From: Pseudohongiella acticola
GTDB lineage: Bacteria; Pseudomonadota; Gammaproteobacteria; Pseudomonadales; Pseudohongiellaceae
Reading direction: 5' to 3'
Length of the DNA: 64,000 nt
Assembly (NCBI RefSeq): GCF_001758195.1
Contig: NZ_MASR01000003.1
Coordinates: forward strand, 186,001-250,000
Within the stretch, counting starts at the first letter, position 1. Each line of letters opens with the position of its first letter. The notes under the pieces were generated by a model that was given only the letters and a program-made list of their open reading frames with translations, made no database searches and was not told the origin of the DNA. Both the position numbers and the translations under genes were made by a program. Positions 37,241 to 46,092 of this stretch are shown piece after piece.

Positions 37241-40157
37241 ACTCAGCACCCTGTTTGCCATCGGGATCGGCTATCTGGTCATTCTGTTTGGCATCGCGTT
37301 TATTACCGAAAAAGGCTGGATTCCTGAAAGAATTGTCCGCCACCCGATCGTGTATGTGTTGTCTCTGGGCGTGTTTGCCAGTGTCTGGTCCTACTTTGCG
37401 GCTACCGGCAACGCCTTTCGCGATGGCTTCGGCTACCTGGCACCGTTTATCGGGATCTCGCTGGCATTCCTGCTGTCCCCCATTTTCCTGCGCCCCATTC
37501 TTAACCTGACCAAAACCTATCAACTGAGTTCACTGGCAGACTTGCTCGCGTTTCGTTATCGCAGTCCCTGGGCGGGCACGCTGACGACGCTGGTGATGAT
37601 GATGGGCGTGATGCCACTGCTGTCTTTGCAGATAGAAGCGGTTGCCAATATTGTTGGGCTGCTGTCACCTGATGCGTCACAAACCACGCTGGCTTTGAGC
37701 TTCTGTATCCTGATCACGCTGTTCGCCATTTTCTTTGGCACCGGCAAAGGTTCCGGTCGGGAGCGCCATGAAGGCCTGGTCATGACCATCGCCTTCGAGT
37801 CACTGGTCAAACTGATCGCTTTGCTGCTGGTCGGTGGCTTTGCCGTCTACACCGGGTTCGGCAGCATGGATGCTATGGATCAGTGGCTTCGGGAACAACC
37901 AGAGCTGCTTCGACGCTTAAAGGAACCCGCTGCACCGGGAACGTTTCAGGTCATGGTGCTGGTATTTTTTACCGCCGCTGTTGCCACGCCACAAATGTTC
38001 TACATGACCTTTCATGAAAACAATCACCCCCGCGCCCTCACCATCGCCAGCTGGGGACTGCCGCTATACTTTCTGTTGCTCAGCCTGCCGGTGTTACCCA
38101 TTCTCTGGGCCGGACTCAAAGCCGGCAGTGCCAACCCGATGGAATACTATACGGTAACATTGGGCATGGATTATGGCTCGGAACTGTTTACCCTGATTGG
38201 TTTTGTCGGCGGCCTGTCCGCGGCCAGCGGCCTGATTATTGTCATCACCCTGGCACTGTCGACAATGTGCCTGAACCATCTGATTCTGCCGGTATGGCAA
38301 CCAACCGCCAAACAGGACATTTATCGCTGGCTGCTGTGGAAACGGCGACTGCTGATTACCGCGCTGATCTGGGGCGGATTCCTGTTTTACTACATGCCCA
38401 GCGACAATCAGAGCATTCGCGCCGTCAGCAATATCGGCCTGATCGGCAGCCTGCAGTTCCTGCCCGCCATCATCGCATTGCTGTACTGGCCTCGCGGCAA
38501 CAAAAAAGGTTTCATGGCAGGCTTGGCATTTGGCACCGCCATCTGGTTTCTGTTTCTGGTTCTGCCGGTCATCACCGGCACCAACTTTGTCACCCTGGGC
38601 GACCTCAACACCCGCGAAATCGTGGCTCTGTCTCTGGTCTGCAATGTCGCTATGTTCATGCTGGTATCGGTGATGACACGCAGCTCCAAAGAGGAACGAA
38701 TTTCCGCCGACATCTGTTCAGTCGACAACCTGCGCCGCCAGCGACGTGCCGGCCTGCGCGCATCATCGCCGCAGGAATTTATCAGCCAGCTCACCAAACC
38801 ATTGGGCGAACGCACAGCTACGCGGGAAGTCATGCAGGCGCTGCGTGACCTGAACATGGAGCGACAGGACACGCGTCCGCATTCGTTGCGCTTACTGCGC
38901 AGTCGCCTTGAAGCCAATCTGTCAGGGTTGCTGGGCCCGGCCATTGCGCATGACCTGATTGATCGCTTCCTGCCCTTTTCGTCCAACAGCGAACCCGGCA
39001 CCACCGACGTCACCACCATCGAAGGTCGCATTGAGGCTTACCGCAGCAATCTGTCGGGTATGGCCTCCGATCTGGACAATCTGCGACGGTACCATCGCCA
39101 GATATTGATGGAGCTGCCATTGGGCGTCTGCTCCCTCGGACCAGAAGACCAGATAGTCATGTGGAACCATGCCATGGAAACCCTCACTGGCCTCAACAGC
39201 GACGAGGCTGTTGGCCTGCACATCAGCGAAATCGGCCAGCCCTGGTTCAGCCTGATCAATAACTTCCGCAGTGCCGAATCGGCGCACCTGCACAAGCAAT
39301 CAGTCAATGTTCAGGGCAACAAACGTTACATCAGCCTGCACAAAGCGGTCATTGAAAAATCTGCCAGCCGGCGCATCCGCCAGGATGGCGTCATTGTGCT
39401 ATTGGAGGACCTTACTGAAACCGAGTTACTGGAAGAAGAGCTGGCGCACAGTGAACGCCTGGCGTCTATTGGCCGACTCGCAGCCGGTGTCGCTCATGAG
39501 ATTGGCAATCCCATTACCGGCATCGCCTGCCTGGCGCAGAATATCCGTGACGAGACGCAGAATGACGAGTTACGCACCATGGCCCGACAGATCATTGAGC
39601 AGACTGACAGAACGTCGCGAATTGTGCAGTCACTGGTCAATTTTGCCCACAGTGGCAGTTACAACAAGACAGAGCGGCGACGGGAAGTGGTCAGCATCAC
39701 TGAATGCATCGAGGAGGCGATCACGCTGGTCTCGCTGAACAAAAAAGGCAAAGAAATTCGCTTTGACGTCCAGTGTTCCGACGACGCCCGTCTGCTGGGA
39801 GACTCGCAACAACTGTTGCAGATTCTGGTTAATCTGATTAACAATGCTCGCGATGCGAGCCCGCAGGGCAGCACCATTGGCATTGAATGCGAACGCATCG
39901 CAGCCTCTGTTCAGGTCAGCGTCAGCGACGAAGGCACCGGTATTCCTGATGAACTCAGGGACCGGGTTTTTGAGCCTTTCTTCACCACCAAGGAGCCCGG
40001 AGACGGTACCGGATTGGGGCTTGCCTTGGTTTACAGTCTGGTTGAAAACCTTGATGGTCATATTGATATAATGGCCGCTTCAGAGCGCCAGGACTACCCG
40101 GGAACACGAGTAATCCTGAGTTTTCCCTGTTATGATGAAAACACACGTGACGGCTGA
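37230..40157 (+). CDS. cbrA: Sensor histidine kinase CbrA with SLC5 transporter domain
   Basis: 975-residue hybrid. An N-terminal SSS/SLC5-type membrane domain of about 13 helices (roughly residues 1-500) is followed by a linker, a PAS domain (LEGRIEAYRSNLSGM to KQSVNVQG region), HisKA with H756 in VAHEIGNPITG, and HATPase (DGTGLGLALVYSLVENLDG). In Pseudomonas CbrA/CbrB govern carbon and nitrogen balance and switch on crcZ. The start is the ATG at 37230, overlapping cbrX by 11 bases. The response regulator gene cbrB follows after 36 bases. Confidence 0.96.
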   Translation: MSFELSTLFAIGIGYLVILFGIAFITEKGWIPERIVRHPIVYVLSLGVFASVWSYFAATGNAFRDGFGYLAPFIGISLAFLLSPIFLRPILNLTKTYQLSSLADLLAFRYRSPWAGTLTTLVMMMGVMPLLSLQIEAVANIVGLLSPDASQTTLALSFCILITLFAIFFGTGKGSGRERHEGLVMTIAFESLVKLIALLLVGGFAVYTGFGSMDAMDQWLREQPELLRRLKEPAAPGTFQVMVLVFFTAAVATPQMFYMTFHENNHPRALTIASWGLPLYFLLLSLPVLPILWAGLKAGSANPMEYYTVTLGMDYGSELFTLIGFVGGLSAASGLIIVITLALSTMCLNHLILPVWQPTAKQDIYRWLLWKRRLLITALIWGGFLFYYMPSDNQSIRAVSNIGLIGSLQFLPAIIALLYWPRGNKKGFMAGLAFGTAIWFLFLVLPVITGTNFVTLGDLNTREIVALSLVCNVAMFMLVSVMTRSSKEERISADICSVDNLRRQRRAGLRASSPQEFISQLTKPLGERTATREVMQALRDLNMERQDTRPHSLRLLRSRLEANLSGLLGPAIAHDLIDRFLPFSSNSEPGTTDVTTIEGRIEAYRSNLSGMASDLDNLRRYHRQILMELPLGVCSLGPEDQIVMWNHAMETLTGLNSDEAVGLHISEIGQPWFSLINNFRSAESAHLHKQSVNVQGNKRYISLHKAVIEKSASRRIRQDGVIVLLEDLTETELLEEELAHSERLASIGRLAAGVAHEIGNPITGIACLAQNIRDETQNDELRTMARQIIEQTDRTSRIVQSLVNFAHSGSYNKTERRREVVSITECIEEAITLVSLNKKGKEIRFDVQCSDDARLLGDSQQLLQILVNLINNARDASPQGSTIGIECERIAASVQVSVSDEGTGIPDELRDRVFEPFFTTKEPGDGTGLGLALVYSLVENLDGHIDIMAASERQDYPGTRVILSFPCYDENTRDG

Positions 40158-40193
40158 CTTATCCACTTCGGTCGCCGGTAATTGAGTACACAC

Positions 40194-41585
40194 ATGACTG
40201 CACAGCACAAAGTTCTGGTTGTAGAAGATGAGCAGGTAATCCGCACCGCATTGCGCCGGTTGCTGGAACGCCATGACTATCAAGTCAGCGAAGCAGGCTC
40301 CGTGAAAGAGGCGATTGCGCAACTGGGCGACAAACAATTTGATATTGTCATCAGCGACCTGCGCTTGCCCGGGGCACCCGGCACAGACCTGATCCAGGCC
40401 ACTCGCACTCCTGTGCTCATCATGACCAGTTACTCCAGCCTGCGCTCGGCCATCGACTCCATGAAAATGGGGGCGGTCGACTATATACCCAAGCCATTTG
40501 AACACGAAGAAATGCTGCAGGCGGTTGCCCGTATCATCGAGGAAAACGCCAGCCGGCAGCCGGCTGCAAAGTCGCTAGAGCCGCCACCCGAGCCTCCGGT
40601 CCCCGGCATGATTGGCAGCTGCCCGCAGATGATGGAATTGTTCCGCCGCATTCGCAAAGTGGCGATGACCAACTCAACCGTACTCATCAATGGAGAGTCG
40701 GGTACCGGTAAAGAACTTGTCGCCCGTGCCATTCATCAACTCAGTGACAGACACGAGTCCGAGATGATTTCGGTCAATTGCGCCGCGATTCCTGAAAATC
40801 TGATTGAGTCGGAGCTGTTTGGTCACGAAAAAGGCGCGTTTACCGGCGCCACTGCCAATCGCACCGGTCTGGTGGAAGCGGCCAGCGGCAGCACGCTATT
40901 CCTGGACGAAATCGGCGAACTCCCGCTGGAAGCACAGGCGCGCCTGCTGCGCGTGCTCCAGGAAAGCGAAATACGCAAAGTCGGTTCCGTGCAGTCGCGC
41001 AAGGTCGATGTGCGCCTGGTGGTAGCAACTCACAGAGACCTGAAACAACTGGTCATTGACGGCGACTTCCGTGAAGACCTGTATTACCGAATCAACGTCA
41101 TGGCGCTGCTGCTGCCTCCCCTGAAAGAGCGTGGCAATGATATTCTGGAGCTGGCCGACGCGATTCTGGCACGCACCTGCAGGCGCCTGAAGTCACCGAT
41201 GCTGCGCTTCACAGAGGAGGCCACGCAGGCCATCGCCACGTATCCGTGGCCCGGCAATGTCCGAGAACTGGAGAACGCGATTGAGCGAGCAGTCGTGCTG
41301 GCGGAGGATGAGGATATAGGCACCGAGTTGCTGGCGATTGACCTGAGCGGCAGCAAACGGGCCATCAGGACCCTGCTGGAACGCTCCATGGAGAACCCGG
41401 GCGACGCAGATGATGGTGATGCCGCGGAAGAGCTATCCCTGGAGGACTATTTCCAGAAATTTGTGCTCGAGCATCAAGACCAGATGAATGAGACCCAGCT
41501 GGCAAAGAAGCTGGGCATAAGCCGCAAATGCCTGTGGGAGCGGCGCCAGCGCTTTGGCCTGCCACGCAAGAAGAAACAGGCCTGA
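40194..41585 (+). CDS. cbrB: Sigma-54-dependent response regulator CbrB
   Basis: 463-residue NtrC-type activator. The receiver domain has phospho-acceptor D55 (ISDLRLPG). The AAA+ domain has Walker A GESGTGKE (167-174) and GAFTGA (214-219), the sigma-54 contact loop. A Fis-type helix-turn-helix is at the C-terminus. It is partner of CbrA. I prefer the ATG at 40194 over a TTG at 40182. Its proven target in Pseudomonas is crcZ, whose counterpart follows immediately here. Confidence 0.97.
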   Translation: MTAQHKVLVVEDEQVIRTALRRLLERHDYQVSEAGSVKEAIAQLGDKQFDIVISDLRLPGAPGTDLIQATRTPVLIMTSYSSLRSAIDSMKMGAVDYIPKPFEHEEMLQAVARIIEENASRQPAAKSLEPPPEPPVPGMIGSCPQMMELFRRIRKVAMTNSTVLINGESGTGKELVARAIHQLSDRHESEMISVNCAAIPENLIESELFGHEKGAFTGATANRTGLVEAASGSTLFLDEIGELPLEAQARLLRVLQESEIRKVGSVQSRKVDVRLVVATHRDLKQLVIDGDFREDLYYRINVMALLLPPLKERGNDILELADAILARTCRRLKSPMLRFTEEATQAIATYPWPGNVRELENAIERAVVLAEDEDIGTELLAIDLSGSKRAIRTLLERSMENPGDADDGDAAEELSLEDYFQKFVLEHQDQMNETQLAKKLGISRKCLWERRQRFGLPRKKKQA

Positions 41586-41602
41586 CACCCTCACCCCAAA
41601 AC

Positions 41603-41649
41603 TGTTACCGATACCCATCTACACACAAGGCAAGAGAGATTTAGTAACA
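41603..41649. promoter_or_regulatory. Inverted TGTTAC/GTAACA half-sites (possible CbrB site)
   Basis: TGTTAC (41603-41608) and GTAACA (41644-41649) are exact inverted copies with 35 bases between them, about 75 to 120 bases upstream of the -24 element. They resemble the half-sites reported for CbrB in Pseudomonas, although the spacing here is larger than the palindromes I recall. Confidence 0.5.
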
Positions 41650-41723
41650 CTTTGTGTGATCCCGGTCACATTGCCCACCGCCCAAAAAACATAACCAATT
41701 GTTTTATATGCAAATTATATTTC

Positions 41724-41739
41724 TGGCACGCTTCCTGCT
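41724..41739 (+). promoter_or_regulatory. Sigma-54 promoter of the CrcZ-like RNA
   Basis: TGGCACGCTTCCTGCT has the invariant GG (41725-41726) and GC (41737-41738) with exactly ten bases between and a TGGCACG -24 element, very close to the family consensus. Transcription should begin about 41750, just before the first A-rich block. Confidence 0.88.
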
Positions 41740-41749
41740 CTAGGGTAAG

Positions 41750-42000
41750 GAATAACAATAAAAATAGACAATAAAAATAACGCTCGATAACAATAAAAAT
41801 CGCATCAAAATAGGTGCAACTAAACAATAACAATAATCAAAATGGGCAAGTAGACATGAATCAGCATCTTGCTGACGGCTACCGGTACTGTTTTTATAAC
41901 TCACGCATCAAATTTGGTGCTCCCTGAACAAGAACAAAAAGAAACAATAATAAAAATAATCAAATACCTTCCTTGCGGGGGGGTCGAGTCACCCCCCAGA
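41750..42000 (+). ncRNA. crcZ: CrcZ-like Hfq/Crc-sequestering small RNA
   Basis: Likely RNA of about 250 nt. ACAATAAAAAT begins at 41755, 41768 and 41790. Further A-rich blocks lie at 41822-41842 and 41927-41964 (ending ACAATAATAAAAATAAT). In Pseudomonas CrcZ uses A-rich motifs of this kind to pull Hfq/Crc off catabolic mRNAs. Position between cbrB and pcnB and sigma-54 promoter control match exactly. The 3' end is uncertain: a GC hairpin at 41977-41997 lacks a T-run, so the RNA may run further. Evidence is position, promoter and motif; the nucleotide sequence itself would probably not be found by simple similarity. Confidence 0.75.
41977..41997. terminator. G/C hairpin at the end of the CrcZ-like region
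   Basis: Six to seven G at 41977-41983 pair with six C at 41992-41997 around an eight-base loop. There is no T-run after it, so it could be a weak terminator or RNA-protecting stem. Confidence 0.45.
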
Positions 42001-42010
42001 GCATTTCTCC

Positions 42011-42036
42011 CTGCAAATCTCTGCAATTCCCTGCAA
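42011..42036 (+). repeat. Three CTGCAA repeats spaced 10 bases apart
   Basis: CTGCAA begins at 42011, 42021 and 42031, one helical turn each, so all fall on one DNA face. The last copy overlaps the -35 element of a candidate pcnB promoter, as a bound activator would. Confidence 0.55.
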
Positions 42037-42060
42037 AGCGCTAGCACTTCAGTGTATTAT
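42032..42060 (+). promoter_or_regulatory. Candidate pcnB promoter
   Basis: TATTAT at 42055-42060 is a good -10 box; the -35 (TGCAAA at 42032-42037) is poor at 17 bases spacing, which fits a need for an activator. Confidence 0.35.
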
Positions 42061-42127
42061 TAGATCTTATGCCTTTGTCGACCTGACAACGGTGCCGATT
42101 GCTATGTGAACGGATACAACATATCTG

Positions 42128-43690
42128 ATGTTAAAAAAGCTTACCCGACTGCTCTTTGGCAACACCACCCCGGATGACGCTGAGCCCACAAGATCTTCAG
42201 CACCGGCCAGATCTGTCGACGCACGCGGGACCAAACAAGCAGCAAACAAAAAAAACAAAAAAAGCGCCTCCTCCAGGCAATCAGCCAGAAAGCCGGATCG
42301 CCACCAGCAATCCTCCAACCCCCGTGATGACCTGCGTCAACTTGACCTCAATATCGACGTCGACAAGGTCACAGTCGTGCCTCGCGAACAACACAACATC
42401 TCGCGCAAGGAGATTTCTCCCAGCGCATTAAAGGTGCTGTATCGACTCAATGATGCCGGTTTTCAGGCATTTCTGGTCGGGGGCGGCGTTCGTGACATCC
42501 TGCTGGGCGGACACCCCAAGGATTTTGATATATCGACCAATGCCACTCCGGAAGAAGTCAGGGAACTGTTTCGCAACTCCCGTGTTATCGGTCGGCGCTT
42601 CAAGATCGTTCACGTTCGTTTTGGCCGTGAAATCATCGAAGTAACAACCTTTCGCGCGCACCACGAAATCGAAACCGAAGTGTCTGAAGGTGAATCACGC
42701 AAACACATCAAACACCTGGATTCCGCACATTCCAGCACCGGCATGATTCTGCGTGACAACGTGTACGGCAATATTGCCGAAGATGCAGTTCGCCGCGACT
42801 TTACGGTCAATGCGCTGTACTACACCACCAACCACTTCATGATTCTGGATTTTGTGAACGGCCTGCCCGATATTGAACAGCGTCTGATTCGCATGATCGG
42901 TGATCCGGAAACCCGTTATCGGGAAGACCCGGTTCGTATTCTGCGCGCCATCAGACTGGCGGCCAAACTCAATTTTGGCATTGAGAAAAACACCGAAGAA
43001 CCCATTCCGCGGCTCGCTACACTGCTGGATTCAATTTCCTCAGCCCGCCTGTTTGATGAAACCGTCAAACTGTTTACCAACGGCAGCGCGGAGAAAACGT
43101 TTGCCCTGTTGCGACACTACAAAGTCGCCGACTATCTGTTTCAGCCCACGCTGGAATGCCTGCAGGATGACAACGATGTTGACAGTAAATTGCTGACGCT
43201 GGCGTTACGCAATACCGACAATCGACTGGCTGAAGGCAAATCAGTGACACCGGCATTTTTATACGCTGCCCTGTTGTGGCCGCCGCTGCAGTACGACATC
43301 CGACAGATGTGTGGCGACAAAGTCCCGACCCTGGGACAGCTGCAGGAGTGCGCAGGTGAGGTCATTGTTGAACAACTGCAATTCACAGCCATCCCAAAAC
43401 GCTTTACCGCCATGATGCGAGAGATATGGGAACTGCAGTTACGCCTGAGCCCACGCAACCGGCGCAGTGTCGAAATCGCCTACACTCACCCCCGGTTCCG
43501 CGCAGCCTACGACTTCCTGCTGCTCCGGGAAGCGGCCGGCGAACAGTTGAACGGCCTGGGCGACTGGTGGACACAGTTCCAGCAGGTAGATGCGGACGCA
43601 CAGCATGTTATGATTGATGCATTACAACCTGCGAAGTCGCCTCGCAAGAAGCGTCGACGCAAACCACGCAAACCGGAGTCCGCTGACTGA
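42128..43690 (+). CDS. pcnB: Poly(A) polymerase I
   Basis: 520-residue class II nucleotidyltransferase that adds poly(A) tails to RNA 3' ends and targets them for decay. The polymerase head GGGVRDILLGGHPKDFDISTN, the RRFKIVHVRFGREIIEV region and the acidic DFTVNALYY segment are visible. The N-terminus (residues 1-75) is basic, lysine-rich and low-complexity, longer than in E. coli, and the C-terminus is KKRRRKPRKPESAD. Same genomic position as in Pseudomonas. Confidence 0.97.
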   Translation: MLKKLTRLLFGNTTPDDAEPTRSSAPARSVDARGTKQAANKKNKKSASSRQSARKPDRHQQSSNPRDDLRQLDLNIDVDKVTVVPREQHNISRKEISPSALKVLYRLNDAGFQAFLVGGGVRDILLGGHPKDFDISTNATPEEVRELFRNSRVIGRRFKIVHVRFGREIIEVTTFRAHHEIETEVSEGESRKHIKHLDSAHSSTGMILRDNVYGNIAEDAVRRDFTVNALYYTTNHFMILDFVNGLPDIEQRLIRMIGDPETRYREDPVRILRAIRLAAKLNFGIEKNTEEPIPRLATLLDSISSARLFDETVKLFTNGSAEKTFALLRHYKVADYLFQPTLECLQDDNDVDSKLLTLALRNTDNRLAEGKSVTPAFLYAALLWPPLQYDIRQMCGDKVPTLGQLQECAGEVIVEQLQFTAIPKRFTAMMREIWELQLRLSPRNRRSVEIAYTHPRFRAAYDFLLLREAAGEQLNGLGDWWTQFQQVDADAQHVMIDALQPAKSPRKKRRRKPRKPESAD

Positions 43691-44337
43691 TGGCCCGCAT
43701 ACCGCGCTATATTGCCGTTGAAGGCCCCATTGGTGTCGGCAAGACCAGCCTCGCCAAACGCCTGGCAGAGACTTTCAACTACGACATCGTGCTGGAAAAA
43801 CCCGAAGACAATCCGTTCCTGGAGCGCTTCTATCGCAATCCGAAACAGCACGCACTGGCAACGCAACTTTTCTTCCTGTTTCAGCGCGCGCAGCAACTGC
43901 AGGAACTCAAGCAGGATGACCTGTTCGAGCCGGTCCGTATCGCCGACTTCCTGATCGACAAGGACATGCTGTTTGCGCGCCAGAATCTGGACCCGGACGA
44001 ATTCCAGCTCTATCAGAATGTCTATCAGCACCTGACCATTGACGCCCCGGTGCCCGAGCTTGTCATTTATCTGCAGGCCCCGACCCAGATTCTGCTGCAA
44101 CGTATTCAGAAGCGTGGTATCGCCGCCGAACAGACCATTGAAGCGGATTACCTGAGTCGGCTCAATGATGCCTATACCACGTTCTTCCATTACTACGATC
44201 GCTCCCCGCTGCTCATCGTCAACAGCACCGAACTTGACCTGGTGAGACATGATGAAGACTACCAGCAGTTGGTGAATCAGATCATGACAGCCCCCCAGGG
44301 CGTGCATTACTTCAACCCCAAACCGACCTTGCTGTGA
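43690..44337 (+). CDS. Deoxynucleoside kinase family protein
   Basis: 215-residue kinase of the dNK/dGK-dCK family: P-loop EGPIGVGKTS (residues 10-19), ATQLFFLFQRAQQL, the arginine-containing DFLIDKDMLFA and RIQKRGIAAEQTIEADYLSRL (LID arginines). It should phosphorylate deoxynucleosides, but specificity is not predictable. It overlaps the pcnB stop (TGATG). In Pseudomonas this place is held by folK; folK is not present here. Confidence 0.92.
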   Translation: MARIPRYIAVEGPIGVGKTSLAKRLAETFNYDIVLEKPEDNPFLERFYRNPKQHALATQLFFLFQRAQQLQELKQDDLFEPVRIADFLIDKDMLFARQNLDPDEFQLYQNVYQHLTIDAPVPELVIYLQAPTQILLQRIQKRGIAAEQTIEADYLSRLNDAYTTFFHYYDRSPLLIVNSTELDLVRHDEDYQQLVNQIMTAPQGVHYFNPKPTLL

Positions 44338-44380
44338 CAACAACGGTCACGCTAAGCTGACATTCGGGAGGCGGCTTTAC

Positions 44381-45193
44381 ATGAGTTCACAATCCGCACA
44401 AAAACATATCACGCTGAGCACACTCAACAGGATCCGTGCTGACGGGCGAAAATTTGCCTGCCTGACTGCCTACGACGCCTGTTTCGCAGGCCTGCTCAAT
44501 GATGCCGGCGTCGAGGTCATTCTGGTCGGTGATTCACTGGGCATGGTGCTGCAGGGCCATGACAACACCCTGCCCGTCACCATGGCCGACATGGTCTACC
44601 ATGTGCAGTGTGTCAAACGCGGCAACAGCACCGCGTTCCTGATGGCCGACATGCCTTTCATGAGTTACTCCTCGGAAACCGAGACACTGGAGAATGCAGC
44701 CGCGCTTATGCGTGCCGGTGCCGAGATGGTGAAACTGGAAGGTGGCGCCTGGCTGGCCAGCTCCACCCAGTTACTGGCAGAGCGAGGCATCCCGGTGTGT
44801 GTCCATATGGGATTGACACCACAGTCTATCAACCGCATTGGTGGTTATCTGGTTCAGGGCCGCGACCCGATTCAGGCGGAAAACATGGTCAACGAAGCAC
44901 TGCAACTGCAGGAGGCCGGTGCCAGTATTCTGCTACTCGAATGTGTGCCTGCGGCACTGGCCAGGCGTATCACCGAGACCCTGGACATTCCGGTCATCGG
45001 CATAGGCGCCGGCGCCGATACCACAGGCCAGGTTCTGGTACTGCACGACCTGCTGGGCATCTCCCCCATTCGACCCAAATTTGTGAAAAACTTCCTGGCC
45101 GAATCAGACAGCGGCATTGCCGGCGCCATCAAGGCCTATACCGATGCCGTCAAGGGCGGCACATTTCCGGCAGCCGAACACAGTTTTGACTGA
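44381..45193 (+). CDS. panB: 3-methyl-2-oxobutanoate hydroxymethyltransferase
   Basis: 270-residue PanB, which makes ketopantoate from ketoisovalerate and methylene-THF in pantothenate synthesis. The metal-binding LVGDSLGMVLQGHDNTLPVTM, the EGGAWLA loop and MGLTPQSINRIGGYLVQGR segment are hallmarks. Length matches the family. It is followed by panC after 17 bases. Confidence 0.98.
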   Translation: MSSQSAQKHITLSTLNRIRADGRKFACLTAYDACFAGLLNDAGVEVILVGDSLGMVLQGHDNTLPVTMADMVYHVQCVKRGNSTAFLMADMPFMSYSSETETLENAAALMRAGAEMVKLEGGAWLASSTQLLAERGIPVCVHMGLTPQSINRIGGYLVQGRDPIQAENMVNEALQLQEAGASILLLECVPAALARRITETLDIPVIGIGAGADTTGQVLVLHDLLGISPIRPKFVKNFLAESDSGIAGAIKAYTDAVKGGTFPAAEHSFD

Positions 45194-45210
45194 CACACCG
45201 GGGCACTGAA

Positions 45211-46065
45211 ATGCAGATCACTCACCATGCCAAAGAACTGCGCTCGCTGCTCGCCGACGTGCGTCGCAGCGGTCAACGGATTGCGGTTGTGCCCACCATG
45301 GGTAATCTGCACTCGGGCCATATCAAACTGGTAACAGCAGCGCTGACACGTGCCGACTTTGTGGTCAGTACCATCTTTGTCAATCCCATGCAGTTCGGCC
45401 AGAATGAAGACCTCGACAGTTACCCGCACACACCGGATGCCGACATCGAAAAGCTGCAGACGGCAGGTTGCCACTGCCTGTTTGCACCGCCGGTCAGCGA
45501 CATTTATCCTAATGGGCTGGCACAGCACACGACGGTGCAGGTGCCCGGCATTTCAGAGCGCCACTGCGGCGCCAGCCGTCCCGGGCATTTTGACGGCGTC
45601 GCTACGGTTGTCAGCAAGCTGTTTAACATCGTAGCGCCGGACATTGCCGTTTTTGGCCTCAAGGACTACCAGCAGTTTCAGGTTATCCGCAAAGTCACAG
45701 CGGACCTGTGTTTTGACATAGATATTGTTGGCGTTGCTACCGAGCGTGACGCCGATGGACTCGCCCTCAGTTCGCGCAATGGCTACCTGAGCAGTACCGA
45801 GAAACAGACAGCGCTGTCGTTGAACCAGACCCTGACCCTGACTGCGCAGCGCATCAGTCAGGGTGAACACAACTATCGCACGCTGGAACAGGAAGCCGCG
45901 CAGACTTTACTGGCAAACGGTATTCAGCCCGACTATTTCAACATCTGCCAGGCTGACACGCTGGCTCCAGCAACGGCTGCTAATAAGCGGCTGGTGATAC
46001 TGGCGGCCGGATTCGTCGGCAAGACCCGATTGATCGATAATATTGAAGTCACCCTGACGGCGTAA
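45211..46065 (+). CDS. panC: Pantothenate synthetase
   Basis: 284-residue ATP-dependent pantoate-beta-alanine ligase. The HIGH-type PTMGNLHSGHIKLV motif is present at residues 30-43, and the KMSKS-like region ALSSRNGYLS and FGLKDYQQFQVI follow. It stands in the panB-panC pair, 17 bases apart. acs follows after 27 bases. Confidence 0.98.
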   Translation: MQITHHAKELRSLLADVRRSGQRIAVVPTMGNLHSGHIKLVTAALTRADFVVSTIFVNPMQFGQNEDLDSYPHTPDADIEKLQTAGCHCLFAPPVSDIYPNGLAQHTTVQVPGISERHCGASRPGHFDGVATVVSKLFNIVAPDIAVFGLKDYQQFQVIRKVTADLCFDIDIVGVATERDADGLALSSRNGYLSSTEKQTALSLNQTLTLTAQRISQGEHNYRTLEQEAAQTLLANGIQPDYFNICQADTLAPATAANKRLVILAAGFVGKTRLIDNIEVTLTA

Positions 46066-46074
46066 ACAGGGCCT

Positions 46075-46082
46075 AATAATAA
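46075..46082 (+). promoter_or_regulatory. AATAATAA before acs (possible Hfq/Crc site)
   Basis: AATAATAA overlaps the AAGGAG ribosome binding site just before the acs ATG, exactly of the AAnAAnAA form known for Hfq/Crc targets. Confidence 0.45.
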
Positions 46083-46092
46083 GGAGAGCATC

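Larger units (their letters stand above)
41586..42127 (+). other. 542-base cbrB-pcnB intergenic region
   Basis: No protein gene is seen. It holds, in order: inverted GTTAC/GTAAC half-sites, a sigma-54 promoter, five A-rich Hfq-type blocks, a G/C hairpin, three 10-base-spaced CTGCAA repeats and a weak pcnB promoter. Short open frames inside, such as one of 64 codons at 41869, overlap these elements and are not credible genes. Confidence 0.85.

Noticed and set aside
41693-41706. IHF site between the half-sites and the CrcZ-like promoter
   Set aside because: AACCAATTGTTTTA is only an imperfect match to the IHF consensus in an A/T-rich stretch.
41869-42063. 64-codon open frame within the cbrB-pcnB gap
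   Set aside because: It overlaps the A-rich blocks and GC hairpin of the RNA region, has no convincing ribosome binding site and an unlikely composition.
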